From contig JAQXVU010000036.1 of the NCBI GenBank assembly GCA_029225085.1, positions 1-37,454 of the forward strand: 37,454 bases of DNA, given 5' to 3'. Made by a program: the position numbers and the translations under genes. Source of the stretch: Eggerthellales bacterium (GTDB lineage: Bacteria > Actinomycetota > Coriobacteriia > Coriobacteriales > Eggerthellaceae). This document shows positions 24,407 through 32,609 of the stretch, one piece after another (positions within the stretch are counted from its first letter, which is position 1; each line of letters opens with the position of its first letter). The notes under the pieces were generated by a model. It did no database searches, was not told the origin of the DNA, and saw only the letters and a program-made list of their open reading frames with translations.

Positions 24407-25305
24407 CAGCGAGATTGTCGCTTCATTGTACTCTCGGGAAGGCTGAGCACCACGACGCTCGTCAGAATCAACGCCATGCCCACAAGCTTCAGAACTCCCG
24501 TGGAGTCCCCGAATACGAAGATGCCGATGAGGGAGCCCACCACGGGTTCGGCAGTTGCTAGGATGCCCGCGCGGCTTGGTTCTAGGTGCTTCAGCCCCTG
24601 GTTGTACAGGATGTAGGGCAGCAGCGTGCAGAGGATGCCGATGCCTAAGGCGTACCAGCAAGCGTTGTTGGTGTTGGCGGCGAGGGTGCTGACGATCTGT
24701 CCGCAATCGCTGAGGGCCAGCGAGCAGGCGGCCGCCATGACGAAGGTGTAGAAGGCCATGGTCAGCGGGTGGTAACGGCGCAGTGCCACGGTGCCGAAGA
24801 TGGAATAGGTGGCGTAGAAGAATCCCGAGGCGATGCCGATGAGCAGCAACAGAGGCGTGAGCTGGGCGGATCCTCCTAGGACGCCAGCTACCAGTACACA
24901 GCCCGCCATGGTGAGAGCTAGGGCCACCAGCTTTCTGGGGGTGATGCGCTCCTTGAAGAAGAGGGCGCTCATGAGCATGACGAACACCGGAGAGGTATAC
25001 AGCAGCACCACGGCGATGGATGGCTCCGAGTGTTGCACCATGGTGAAGTAGCAGAGGTTGAACAGCGTCAGGCTTACGATGCCGGTGCCGAAGAACATCC
25101 AGAGGTCTCGAAGGCGAATGCGGAACTTCTCACGGTCAGTGAAGAGCAGCAGGAGGCCTAAGCCAACCGCGCCGACGGTCATGCGGATGGCGGTGATTTG
25201 CACGGAGTCGAGGCCGGCGGTGTTCAGGGCACGGGTGAACAGCGAGATGCAGCCCCAAAGGGTTGCTGCTGCAATGACGCATATGGTTGCTCGGGACGTG
25301 CTCAT
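24406..25305 (-). CDS. EamA/DMT-type membrane transporter
   Basis: 299 residues with ten hydrophobic helices in two repeated halves, the standard drug/metabolite transporter plan. Motifs include AAATLWGCISLFTRAL in helix 1, SEPSIAVVLLYTSPVFVMLM in the fourth helix of repeat one, and ILATAEPVVGSLIGIFVFGD in repeat two. The latter two are the EamA TSPVF and EPV blocks. Such proteins export or import amino acids, nucleosides or sugars; which one cannot be read. The ATG has no good Shine-Dalgarno, so a different start is possible, but the hydrophobic N-terminus begins at once and fits. It is transcribed alone or weakly linked to the upstream FMN-barrel gene 183 bases away. Confidence 0.88.
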   Translation of the reverse strand: MSTSRATICVIAAATLWGCISLFTRALNTAGLDSVQITAIRMTVGAVGLGLLLLFTDREKFRIRLRDLWMFFGTGIVSLTLFNLCYFTMVQHSEPSIAVVLLYTSPVFVMLMSALFFKERITPRKLVALALTMAGCVLVAGVLGGSAQLTPLLLLIGIASGFFYATYSIFGTVALRRYHPLTMAFYTFVMAAACSLALSDCGQIVSTLAANTNNACWYALGIGILCTLLPYILYNQGLKHLEPSRAGILATAEPVVGSLIGIFVFGDSTGVLKLVGMALILTSVVVLSLPESTMKRQSR

Positions 25306-25365
25306 GGGCAGACAGCCTAGCAGATTCGCGAGCCTCGTGGGTTTCAGGCAGAAGATTTGGTTTGC

Positions 25366-25400
25366 GGCGACGAAGCGATTCTTCGCCGCCGCAAGGTTTA
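25366..25400. other. Long GC-rich hairpin between two minus-strand genes
   Basis: GCGGCGACGAAG and CTTCGCCGCCGC pair with one mismatch over a short loop. The plus strand then reads GGTTTATTTTT, but no plus-strand gene precedes it. On the minus strand it lies upstream of the EamA gene without a T-tract. It may be a processing or attenuating structure. Confidence 0.4.
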
Positions 25401-25429
25401 TTTTTCGTCAGCTATGGCTGCCGGCTGCG

Positions 25430-25493
25430 GCTGACGATGGCAGCCGTAGCTATTGGCTGCAGCTGATGATGGCAGCCGTAGCTATTAGCTACA
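25430..25493. repeat. Two 32-bp tandem repeats overlapping a stop codon
   Basis: 25430-25461 and 25462-25493 are head-to-tail copies differing at a few bases (each contains GATGGCAGCCGTAGCTATT). A third, degenerate copy precedes them at about 25407-25429. The last unit covers the stop codon of the FMN split-barrel gene. Confidence 0.85.
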
Positions 25494-25902
25494 GCTCGAT
25501 GACCTCTTCGCGACCGCGCTCGGATGCAAGCAGGGAGGGGAAGGTGATGTCGAAGGCCACGGCGTTCTCGCCGAAACCGCGCAGCATGTGCACGGCGGAC
25601 TCGCGCTTCTGAACCAACTTCCCCTTCAGTTCCTCTAGGTCCTCGGTGCTAGGGGTGACAACAGCCTGGTTGCAGCGAACCTCTAGCTGAACATTGGGGC
25701 TGGGGACCGTTGCGAAGGCAACCTTGTTGTTGGCCTCGAACTGGGCGATCTTGGCGGACTTGCCGTTGGCGATGAACACGACCTTATCGCCGTATACCAG
25801 GTGATCGATCATGCGGATGCAGGGCTGGTCGCCATCGGCACTGGCCAGCATGATGAAGGGGGAGTCAGCGATGGCCTGCAGCGCTTGCTCTTTCGTGGAC
25901 AT
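25489..25902 (-). CDS. Pyridoxamine 5'-phosphate oxidase-like (FMN split-barrel) protein
   Basis: 137 residues, ATG with AAAGGA eight bases upstream. The pattern FIMLASADGDQPCIRMIDHL, VVFIANGKSAKIAQF and KVAFATV is the PNPOx/FMN-binding split-barrel fold. It has a first strand pair carrying ASADGDQP, then a turn after which K(S/T) contacts the flavin phosphate, then VQLEVRCNQAVV. Family members are cytosolic flavoenzymes or heme/F420-related reductases. In gut Coriobacteria and Clostridia this short type has no defined substrate, so true PdxH activity should not be assumed, especially as PdxST already makes PLP here. It stands next to genes without obvious metabolic link. Confidence 0.8.
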   Translation of the reverse strand: MSTKEQALQAIADSPFIMLASADGDQPCIRMIDHLVYGDKVVFIANGKSAKIAQFEANNKVAFATVPSPNVQLEVRCNQAVVTPSTEDLEELKGKLVQKRESAVHMLRGFGENAVAFDITFPSLLASERGREEVIEL

Positions 25903-25949
25903 GTTCGTTCCTTTCTCTTGGAATTAGCCGGTATGGAATTGGTCTGGGC

Positions 25950-26027
25950 TAGCGCAGGGGCTGGGCACTCGGGCTGCACGTGCTCGGCCCGCGATACGCG
26001 CTCGTTTGCGTTAGCGCAGGGGCTGGG
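25950..26027. repeat. 16-bp direct repeat duplicating the end of ydbT
   Basis: TAGCGCAGGGGCTGGG is at 25950-25965 and again at 26012-26027, where it spans the last codons and stop of the ydbT-like gene. The spacer 25903-26010 has no gene. Confidence 0.8.
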
Positions 26028-27882
26028 ACCATTTGAACCAGATCTCGGCATCATCGACGCTCAGATCCTTCAGAGAAATCTGAGCACCGGTTCCTGCGGC
26101 GGAGTTTGCTGTAATGGTCTGCACCTTTGCCAGACGCTGCAGGGGGTTGTCGTGTACCTTGCAGGACTGCATCTTGTTGCGGGGAATGATCTCGGTGGTA
26201 ACGGAGAGGCCGCTGTTCACGACCTTGGTGCATTGCAGGCCGAAGGTCACCTGGGACTCCCTGAACCACAGGATGCCCCGAGGGATGCCGACTAGAATCA
26301 TGAAGGCGAAGAGCAGCAGCAGAGGGATGGTGATGATGTCTACTGCGGTAAGCAGCAGCTGGTCTTCCATATCAGGGTTGGGACCTGCGATGAAACGGCA
26401 GCAAGCCACTATCAGCAGAGTTGCAAGGCCGCCCCAGAATCCTCCGTTGCACCAGATGGTGTGGCGCAGAACGCTGCGGCGAAGGGCGACAGGGGCGGGC
26501 TTCAGGCCCACGGTGCACTCGGTGGGGAACTCAGGGATGAGGCCTGCCAGGAACTCGTCTACCTCGCTGACCTTCATGAAGGGGTGAATCAGCAGGGTGC
26601 CAGAACCTTCGTTCTTGGAATCCTCTGCGTTGGTTCCTTCAATCTTGCCCAGCTCTACCTGGCAGTAGCCCAGCAAGCGGCGAATGAAGCCCTGTTTAAT
26701 GTGCACACTCTGTATGCGGGCCACGTTAATGCCGTGATAGTTCCTGCTCAGGAGGCCATGCTCTACTTCCACACGGTCGCCGACGCGACGAACGGTGAAG
26801 CCGCCCAGGTTCACGATGGTGCCCACGATGGCGATGGCCCACACCAACAGCAGCGCGCCAAGGACGCAGGTGACGATGAGGGGCAGCATAGACATGAGAG
26901 TGTGGGTGGCCAGGGAATCGGCGGCTGCGCCCGCCGCGGAATCGAGAGCGGAATCGATGGCGCCATCCACGAAGTCCCCGACGAAGCCGCCCACGGTGTC
27001 GCCGAATGCCTGAATGGTAGAGACGATGGAGCACACGCCCACGATGGCTGCGGCGATGAGGCCGCCGAAGATGGTGTTGGCATTGGTGATGGCTCCCAGG
27101 ATGAGCTCTTTGGTGCTCAGCTTCCTTTGGAAGGTGGGGTCGAGCTTCAGGGAGGCGGGGGAGAACACGCCGGGCAGATCCTCTAGGAAGCCATCGACGG
27201 CGTCGAGAGGGTTGGAAGGCCCAGCGGTGGGAACGTTTGCGGGAACGGGTGCGCCGGGGACGCCTGCAGATGCGGTGGAAGCGCTGGCAGCGACAGTTGC
27301 GGTGGCACTAGCGGCACCTGGCGCCGCGCCTGCAGCGGCGGCGTTTGTGACGTCCGAAACCCCTGCGGTAGCGCCAGTTTCAGCGGCGTAGAGAGCTCGT
27401 GCCTTGCGGGTGAGCAGGTCGATGCGGAGGGTTTCCGCATCTGCCTTGGTCAGGTAGGGGAGCTGGGTCGATTCGTTCTCGGAGCCAGCGGCGGTGTCGA
27501 TCTTCACGGTGCACAGGCCCAGAATGCGCTGGATAATGCCCTGCTTCTGGTCGATGCCCTGAATGCGGCCATAGGGGATGTGCACGGATTTCTTGAAGAA
27601 GATGCCCGAGCGCACGTCGAAGGTCTCGGGGCAGCACTGGTAGGTCAGGTGCTTCCACCCGAGCCAACGCAGAAGCACGGTGATGCCGGAGACCAGGACG
27701 ATGAGGACGGCCAGCGCGATAAGGGTGAACGCGGTGCCGAAGAATGCCAGTCTCAGGTCGCCGTCGGAAACGAGCCCTGCGACGAGGGGGAAGAAGGCGA
27801 TGGCGCCGAAGAATAGCACTGAGAGGATGGTGGTGATAGATCCCAGCCAGATATAGCTGTGATGTACGTGCTTGGGTTCCAT
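26011..27882 (-). CDS. YdbT-like membrane protein with repeated bacterial PH domains
   Basis: 623 residues. Two hydrophobic helices begin the protein (LGSITTILSVLFFGAIAFF, then LIALAVLIVLVSG). A bPH2 block follows with PETFDVRSGIFFKKSVHIPY and IQGIDQKQGIIQRILGLCTV. Two more such blocks appear: VEVEHGLLSRNYHGINVARI with VHIKQGFIRRLLGYCQVEL, and VTFGLQCTKVVNSGLSVTTE with IIPRNKMQSCKVHDNPLQRL. This is the YdbT plan of three PH-like domains separated by paired membrane helices. A long Ala/Thr/Val/Pro-rich linker at about residues 170-235 is extra. Its function in envelope homeostasis is unproven in any bacterium. The ATG overlaps the ydbS-like stop (TAATG), so they are translationally coupled. 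Confidence 0.87.
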   Translation of the reverse strand: MEPKHVHHSYIWLGSITTILSVLFFGAIAFFPLVAGLVSDGDLRLAFFGTAFTLIALAVLIVLVSGITVLLRWLGWKHLTYQCCPETFDVRSGIFFKKSVHIPYGRIQGIDQKQGIIQRILGLCTVKIDTAAGSENESTQLPYLTKADAETLRIDLLTRKARALYAAETGATAGVSDVTNAAAAGAAPGAASATATVAASASTASAGVPGAPVPANVPTAGPSNPLDAVDGFLEDLPGVFSPASLKLDPTFQRKLSTKELILGAITNANTIFGGLIAAAIVGVCSIVSTIQAFGDTVGGFVGDFVDGAIDSALDSAAGAAADSLATHTLMSMLPLIVTCVLGALLLVWAIAIVGTIVNLGGFTVRRVGDRVEVEHGLLSRNYHGINVARIQSVHIKQGFIRRLLGYCQVELGKIEGTNAEDSKNEGSGTLLIHPFMKVSEVDEFLAGLIPEFPTECTVGLKPAPVALRRSVLRHTIWCNGGFWGGLATLLIVACCRFIAGPNPDMEDQLLLTAVDIITIPLLLLFAFMILVGIPRGILWFRESQVTFGLQCTKVVNSGLSVTTEIIPRNKMQSCKVHDNPLQRLAKVQTITANSAAGTGAQISLKDLSVDDAEIWFKWSQPLR

Positions 27883-28370
27883 TACAGCTCCTCGCGAGCC
27901 AGGCGAGCCTGTTCGGCGATGGCGCCACGCAGAGCGTCAGCCTCGTCTACCACGACGCCGGGAATGGTGTGGGAACCGGCAGCGGTAGAAACGGTGACCG
28001 ATGCCAGACCGAAGGCGCGCATGAGGGGGCCCTGGTGCGTATTGGTGTCCTGCACACGGATGAAGGGGACCAGCAGCTGGGTGCGCCAGATGATGCCGTG
28101 GCGAATCTCGAGCTGATGCTCGGTCATCTCGTAGCGCCAGCGAGCGTAGCGCAGGTTGGGCAGGATGCCGCAGAAGATGACGAGGCAGGCAACGAGGATG
28201 ATGCCGAAGACCAGGGACGTGGTGCCCATGGCGTCGGGGAAGTCCTCGAAGCAGATGAGAGCGCCCAGACCCCAAAGGGGAAGGATGATGACGAGGGTCA
28301 GGAGCAGCGCGCTGATCGTCCAGACCGCTTTGATCTTAGGGTCGAGCTTGTTGGCTGGCGAATCGAGCAT
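27882..28370 (-). CDS. YdbS-like membrane protein with a PH domain
   Basis: 162 residues, ATG with AAGGAGG five bases upstream. Two membrane helices (VWTISALLLTLVIILPLWGL and LVFGIILVACLVIFCGIL) are followed by one bPH2 domain: YEMTEHQLEIRHGIIWRTQ, LVPFIRVQDTNTHQGPLMRA and FGLASVTVSTAAG. This is the partner of YdbT; the pair is a common two-gene operon in Gram-positive bacteria. Co-localisation in the membrane as a complex is inferred from the operon. No promoter elements were identified upstream within the 165-base spacer, which otherwise contains nothing I recognise. Confidence 0.88.
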   Translation of the reverse strand: MLDSPANKLDPKIKAVWTISALLLTLVIILPLWGLGALICFEDFPDAMGTTSLVFGIILVACLVIFCGILPNLRYARWRYEMTEHQLEIRHGIIWRTQLLVPFIRVQDTNTHQGPLMRAFGLASVTVSTAAGSHTIPGVVVDEADALRGAIAEQARLAREEL

Positions 28371-28535
28371 GGGGCCTCCTTGCCTCGGATGTGTATGAAC
28401 CTAGCAAGAAGATTGTACCAAGGCTGCAGGGTGCTGCCATGGTCAGGTGGAATGCGCTTGCCAGCGCGCACGGCGTTGGGCCCCTATGTCGGCCACCAAG
28501 GGGTTGCGGATGATTTGCAGGCGGGCTTTTCGCGC

Positions 28536-29243
28536 TTACTTGCGCTTATTGCCGACGACGAAGTAATCCTTGCTTTCGCCATCCTCGCTCTTTCGACCTT
28601 GGAGTGGGTGGTTCTGGGATTCGGTTTTCTTTCCTAGATCCTCGGCTCCAGCTTTGAAGGCGGCCTTGGCGCTTTTCGCGCCCAGGTTAAGAGCGGCTTT
28701 GCCAGCTTCTGCGGCAGCCCGACCAGCTTCCTTAGCCATGGGGATGGCGACCTTCTCGGTGAATTCCTTACCCGCTTCTACGGCAACATGACCAGCTTCG
28801 GTAGCGATGCGGCCAGCTTTCTTGGCGGCAGGGGCTGCAACGTTTTCCGCGAAGTCCTTGGCGGCGGGAACCGCCTTGTTCTCGGCGAAATCCTTCACCT
28901 GGTCGACAGTGTCGTACACCGCTTTCTCGACATCGACAGGGGGCTCTTTGCCGGTGGCTTTCTGGTAGCCCTTGGCAGCCAGGACGGCTCCTCCCGCAAT
29001 GGCGGCAACGCCTGGTCCGGGAAGAATGAGCATGGGGACACCTGCTGCGGCGACGACTCCGCCAGCCACCATTTGCCCAACGCCCTTGGCACGGTCTTCA
29101 GGGGCAACTTCCACCGTTTCTATATCCTCGCACTCCAGAATTTCGGTCTGATAGATCTCGGTCTGCTGCGTCTGATCGTATGAAGGGTCTTGCAGTGGTT
29201 CGGCTTCGTAGCGGCCCTTTGGCTGCCAGTTCGGAAATGCCAT
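28536..29243 (-). CDS. Alanine-rich repeat protein with one glycine-rich hydrophobic segment
   Basis: 235 residues. The acidic, Gln/Tyr-rich N-terminus (about 1-45) is followed by a Gly/Ala-rich hydrophobic stretch (MVAGGVVAAAGVPMLILPGP, then GVAAIAGGAVLAAKGY). It then has helical repeats of 11-12 residues: KDFAENKAVPAA, KDFAENVAAPAA, KKAGRIATEAGH and KEAGRAAAEAGK. Such Ala/Lys/Glu repeats form amphipathic helices as in apolipoprotein-, LEA- or phasin-like proteins and may bind membranes or granules. The C-terminus is basic. I recognise no named family. Its ribosome site can be hidden in a hairpin (29245-29269). Confidence 0.7.
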   Translation of the reverse strand: MAFPNWQPKGRYEAEPLQDPSYDQTQQTEIYQTEILECEDIETVEVAPEDRAKGVGQMVAGGVVAAAGVPMLILPGPGVAAIAGGAVLAAKGYQKATGKEPPVDVEKAVYDTVDQVKDFAENKAVPAAKDFAENVAAPAAKKAGRIATEAGHVAVEAGKEFTEKVAIPMAKEAGRAAAEAGKAALNLGAKSAKAAFKAGAEDLGKKTESQNHPLQGRKSEDGESKDYFVVGNKRK

Positions 29244-29244
29244 G

Positions 29245-29269
29245 AGGTTCCCCTTTCGCTAGGGAACCT
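29245..29269 (-). promoter_or_regulatory. Hairpin masking a ribosome-binding site
   Basis: On the minus strand AGGTTCCC pairs with GGGAACCT, eight base pairs, enclosing part of AAAGGGGA just in front of ATG 29243. A TATACAAT sequence at 29277-29270 could be a -10 box. If it is, the transcript would start inside the left arm, so hairpin and promoter cannot both be fully right. Confidence 0.4.
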
Positions 29270-29342
29270 ATTGTATAGGGGGCGCGGTTCTGCGGTTACC
29301 TGGGTGAGGGAAGCCCGCTGAAACTCCACGTGGGGTTTTGCG

Positions 29343-30092
29343 CTACAGGGGGCGCACTCTTGTGACGGTGAGGGTGTCCGAAGAGCCCTGGAATTCCACT
29401 TCGAAGCCTGCATAGGCCAAGGTGTATACGCGGCCCTCCTCATGATGCCCTACGGGGCGAGGGTCCTGCTGCAGCACTTCCATAAGGCCGGGGCGCTTTT
29501 CGGCGGGAACCTGGGCTAGCAGGTCATTGGGGAATTGCACCGTGAGGCCCTCGCGGCTGATCTGGGCAGTGAAGCCGGCCGTTGCCTCGGGGTGGCAATC
29601 GGCGTAGGGGATGTAGGGCTTCACATCGAGGATGGGGGTGTTGTCCCGCAGGTCGGCGCCGAGCACGTGCAGCACCGGGCCCTCGGGGGTTATTTCCACA
29701 TGGCTAAGGCGCACGCTGGAAAGTCCGATGGGATTGGGACGGAAGGGCGAGCGGGTGGCGAAGACGCCCATGCGCTGGCTGCCTCCCAGCTTGGGTGGGC
29801 GCACGGTGGCGCACCAGTTCTCGTTGGTGTGCACCAGGCCATCGTTTTGCACGGGGGTGGCGGTGTCAGCGGCTACATCGGCGGCGGTTCCTCCGGTCTC
29901 GCCGTTCTCGAACTGCCACAGCAGCCACAGGTGGCTGAAGTCCTGCAGGCCCCGAACCGCTTCGGGGACGGCGTACTCGGGCTCGAAGATGATGCGTCCC
30001 TGCACGTTGGGGGCCAGACCGCTCTGACGGGGGATGCCGAACTTCTGGGGGAGGTCGGTGCGGATGTGGGCGATGGGGCAAATGTCTGACAT
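29343..30092 (-). CDS. trmO: tRNA (N6-threonylcarbamoyladenosine37-N6)-methyltransferase TrmO (TsaA)
   Basis: 249 residues. TrmO uses S-adenosylmethionine to methylate t6A37 of tRNA-Thr(GGU). The family sequence is clear: IAHIRTDLPQKFGIPRQSGL near the start, GRIIFEPEYAVPEAVRGL, LWLLWQFE, then the SAM/tRNA-site block MGVFATRSPFRPNPIGLSSV, HVLGADLRDNTPILDVKPYI and PYAD. A Gly/Thr/Ala-rich insert (about residues 68-85, TGGTAADVAADTATPV) and a C-terminal domain (LLAQVPAEKRPGLMEVLQQD) match the longer form of the family. The start ATG has only AAAGGA at eleven bases, weak but consistent with the conserved N-terminus. It stands alone, divergent from the NSS transporter. Confidence 0.95.
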   Translation of the reverse strand: MSDICPIAHIRTDLPQKFGIPRQSGLAPNVQGRIIFEPEYAVPEAVRGLQDFSHLWLLWQFENGETGGTAADVAADTATPVQNDGLVHTNENWCATVRPPKLGGSQRMGVFATRSPFRPNPIGLSSVRLSHVEITPEGPVLHVLGADLRDNTPILDVKPYIPYADCHPEATAGFTAQISREGLTVQFPNDLLAQVPAEKRPGLMEVLQQDPRPVGHHEEGRVYTLAYAGFEVEFQGSSDTLTVTRVRPL

Positions 30093-30289
30093 GGTCGTGC
30101 TGATCCTTTATCTGTAGAAGGAGCCTCCGGGAGACTTCGGCGTGTGCGCGACGAGGTTGCTGTCCGTGCGGGGTAGCCCGCTTGTCGCAGTGCGTTTGGA
30201 GACTTTCTTTCTCGCTTCGGCGTGTTTTGCGCGTGGTGCGTTGCGTCATGTGTCATTATGCATGAGTTGTATTTTAGGGAAGGTTTCAC

Positions 30290-31720
30290 ATGGCAACGGA
30301 AAAAATGGTAAAGGGCGGGGGCTCTGAAGGCTCTCAGCGCGAGGTATTCGGATCTCGCATCGGCTTCCTGTTGGTAGGCGCAGGCTGTGCAATCGGCTTG
30401 GGCAACATCTGGCGTTTCCCCTACATTACCGGCGAGTATGGCGGCGCGGCCTTCGTGGTGCTGTACCTGATCTTCCTGGCTATCTTCGCCCTTCCCATTC
30501 TCATTATGGAATTCACCGTTGGTCGCGGCAGCCGCAAGGGCATCGCTCGCAGCTTCGATGTGCTCGAGAAGAAGGGCACCAAGTGGCATTGGGCCAAGTG
30601 GATTGGCCTGGTGGGCAGCTATCTGCTCATGATGTTCTATGCAACCGCAGCTGGCTGGATGCTCGACTTCACCGTGAAGAGCGCCACGGGTGCCTTCGAG
30701 GGTCTAGACGCCTCGGGTACCGCAGCAGTTTTCGGGGGCATGCTCTCTAACCCCACGGAGATGATCGGCTACCTGATCATCGTGGTGCTGGTAGGCGTGG
30801 TGGTCTGCAGCTTCGGACTGCAGCGCGGCATCGAGAAGGTCACCAAGGTCATCATGTCCGCCCTGTTCATCCTGCTGGTCGTCCTGTGCGTTCGCGCCGT
30901 TACCCTTCCTGGTGCTGGCGCTGGTCTTGAGTTCTACCTTATGCCCGACTTCGGCAAGCTCTTCGCTGATGGCGCCGCAGGCTTCTCGAATGCGGTGTTC
31001 GCCGCCATGGGCCAGGCCTTCTTCACCTTGGGCGTTGGCGTGGGCTCTATGAGCATCTTCGGCAGCTATATGGACGAGAAGCGTTCCATCACTGGCGAGA
31101 GCGTTCGTATCGCGGGTCTCGACACCCTGGTCGCTCTCATGGCCGGCCTCATCATCTTCCCCACCTGCTTCTCCTTCGGCGTAGAGCCTGATTCTGGCCC
31201 TGCGCTGGTGTTCATCACCCTGCCTTCCGTCTTCCAGCAGATGTGGATGGGCCAGCTGTGGTGCACCCTGTTCTTCCTGTTCATGAGCTTCGCCGCTCTT
31301 TCCACCATCATCACGGTGTTCGAGAACATCATGGCCTTCAGCATCGACCAGTGGGGTGTCGAGCGCAAGAAGGCCTGCCTGGTGAACGGCATTCTCCTTT
31401 TCATTCTGGGTCTGCCTTGTCTGCTGGGCTATAACATCCTGGCCGACATTCAGATCCCCGGCATCGGCGACATTCAGTCTATCGAGGACTTCATCCTGTC
31501 TAACAACATTTTGTCTATCGGTGCTCTGGTCTTCCTGTTCTTCTGCGTAACCAATAAGGGCTGGGGTTGGAAGAACTTCCTGGCCGAGGTGGACAAGGGC
31601 GAGGGCATGAAGTTCCCCGCTTGGGCTCGCACCTATGTGACCTACGTGCTGCCTGTTCTTATCGTGATCGTGTTCGTCGGCGGTTGGATTCCCAAACTGC
31701 AGTTCTGGTTCGGGTTCTAG
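30290..31720 (+). CDS. Sodium:neurotransmitter symporter (NSS/SNF) family transporter
   Basis: 476 residues, ATG with GGAAGG six bases upstream. The first helices contain RIGFLLVGAGCAIGLGNIWR and FPYITGEYGGAAFVVLYLIF, the NSS unwound helix-1 substrate/sodium site and following loop. PILIMEFTVGRGSRKG follows. Eleven to twelve helices are visible, of the bacterial LeuT/TnaT type. A later block FFTLGVGVGSMSIFGSYMDE is the helix 6 site. It should import an amino acid or indole-like compound with Na+; the exact solute is not determined. The gene is followed after 13 bases by a deformylase-like gene, so they share a transcript. A TAT-rich stretch 30-50 bases upstream of the start may be the promoter, but I cannot fix a -35/-10 pair. 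Confidence 0.95.
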   Translation: MATEKMVKGGGSEGSQREVFGSRIGFLLVGAGCAIGLGNIWRFPYITGEYGGAAFVVLYLIFLAIFALPILIMEFTVGRGSRKGIARSFDVLEKKGTKWHWAKWIGLVGSYLLMMFYATAAGWMLDFTVKSATGAFEGLDASGTAAVFGGMLSNPTEMIGYLIIVVLVGVVVCSFGLQRGIEKVTKVIMSALFILLVVLCVRAVTLPGAGAGLEFYLMPDFGKLFADGAAGFSNAVFAAMGQAFFTLGVGVGSMSIFGSYMDEKRSITGESVRIAGLDTLVALMAGLIIFPTCFSFGVEPDSGPALVFITLPSVFQQMWMGQLWCTLFFLFMSFAALSTIITVFENIMAFSIDQWGVERKKACLVNGILLFILGLPCLLGYNILADIQIPGIGDIQSIEDFILSNNILSIGALVFLFFCVTNKGWGWKNFLAEVDKGEGMKFPAWARTYVTYVLPVLIVIVFVGGWIPKLQFWFGF

Positions 31721-31733
31721 GAAGGTGATGCAA

Positions 31734-32144
31734 GTGATTCGTCCCATCATGCGTGACCCAATGTTTTTGGGGCTTCCTTGTCAGGAGGCCACTCTGGCTG
31801 ACTTGCAGGTTGGCCAGGACCTGCTCGATACCCTGGCGGCTCACGCACATGAATGTGTGGGCATGGGTGCGAACATGATCGGCGTTCGCAAGCGGGTCAT
31901 CGTCTTCGACGACGAGGGCACTCGCAGGCTCATGTTCAACCCTGAGCTGGTGAAGGGTTACGGACCGTACGACACTGAGGAAGGCTGCCTGTCTCTGACG
32001 GGGAAGCGGCCCACCAAGCGCTTCAAGCGCATCGAGGTGTCCTATCAGGATGAGGCCTTTAAGCCTTGCAAGGAGACGTTCACCGGTTGGACGGCGCAGA
32101 TCATTCAGCATGAGATCGACCACTGCAACGGCATTGTGATTTAG
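31734..32144 (+). CDS. Peptide deformylase-like protein with atypical motif I
   Basis: 136 residues from GTG 31734, which has GGAAGG eight bases upstream; ATG 31728 and GTG 31725 are in frame but too close to it. Peptide deformylases remove the formyl group from nascent Met. The metal ligands are intact: Cys85 in EEGCLS and His126/His130 plus the catalytic Glu127 in QHEIDH. Motif I, normally G-x-G-L-A-A-P-Q, reads GMGANMIG, so the usual oxyanion-stabilising Gln is replaced by Met. Short deformylase-like proteins with G-M-A-A-N-M-I-G motifs are widespread in Clostridia and may act on other N-acyl substrates. It probably rides the NSS transcript. No methionyl-tRNA formyltransferase neighbour is here. 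Confidence 0.85.
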   Translation: MIRPIMRDPMFLGLPCQEATLADLQVGQDLLDTLAAHAHECVGMGANMIGVRKRVIVFDDEGTRRLMFNPELVKGYGPYDTEEGCLSLTGKRPTKRFKRIEVSYQDEAFKPCKETFTGWTAQIIQHEIDHCNGIVI

Positions 32145-32226
32145 GGCGGAAGGCGGCAGCGGATGTAAATCGCTGCGGGATATCGTCCTTTGAATCGCCG
32201 CACTAGTATCGTTTTTAAGACGGAAG

Positions 32227-32280
32227 GTGACCCAGGTTCTAGCAAGCGAACTCGCTAGAACCTGGGTCACTCTGTTTCTT
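32227..32280. terminator. Long hairpin terminator shared by convergent genes
   Basis: A 17-bp perfect stem (32227-32243 with 32254-32270, beginning GTGACCCAGGTTCTAGC) has a ten-base loop. TCTGTTTCTT follows on the plus strand. It lies after the deformylase-like gene and nine bases past the stop of the minus-strand frame ending at 32279, so it may serve both. Confidence 0.75.
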
Positions 32281-32478
32281 ACGACGCGTGCTTCGTGTGG
32301 TTAGGTTCTTCAGCGTTCACCCAGATTACGTTGGGGTAGCCTTGCTTGCGGCTCTCTTCCTGCTGCTGGGCTTTGAGCTGGCAAGCGCGCAGGTACGCAT
32401 CGAGAAAGGCGCTGCTGCTGTTTAGGTTAACATCGCGGAAGGCGCTGCTGCCATCTGGGCCGACATTGTGAAAAGCAT

Positions 32479-32541
32479 CGCGGCTGTCCCAGCGAACGTC
32501 GTGGGAGGGTTCGCCGCGGCTGTCCCAGCGAACGTCGTGGG
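32479..32541 (-). repeat. 36-bp-period direct repeat inside the frameshifted gene
   Basis: The same 27 bases (ending CCAGCGAACGTCGTGGG) occur at 32479-32505 and 32515-32541. The period of 36 bases is twelve codons and encodes the HDVRWDSR block twice on the minus strand. Confidence 0.85.
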
Positions 32542-32609
32542 CGCGCTGGTCTCGGCGAATCTTATCAGCACACGTTTCTCCCTCATTTCCGACCCAATCC
32601 TCGGTCTCT

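Noticed and set aside
30704-31750. 348-codon minus-strand open frame
   Set aside because: It is antisense to the NSS transporter, with a His/Asp/Gln-rich composition typical of mirrored membrane-protein genes.
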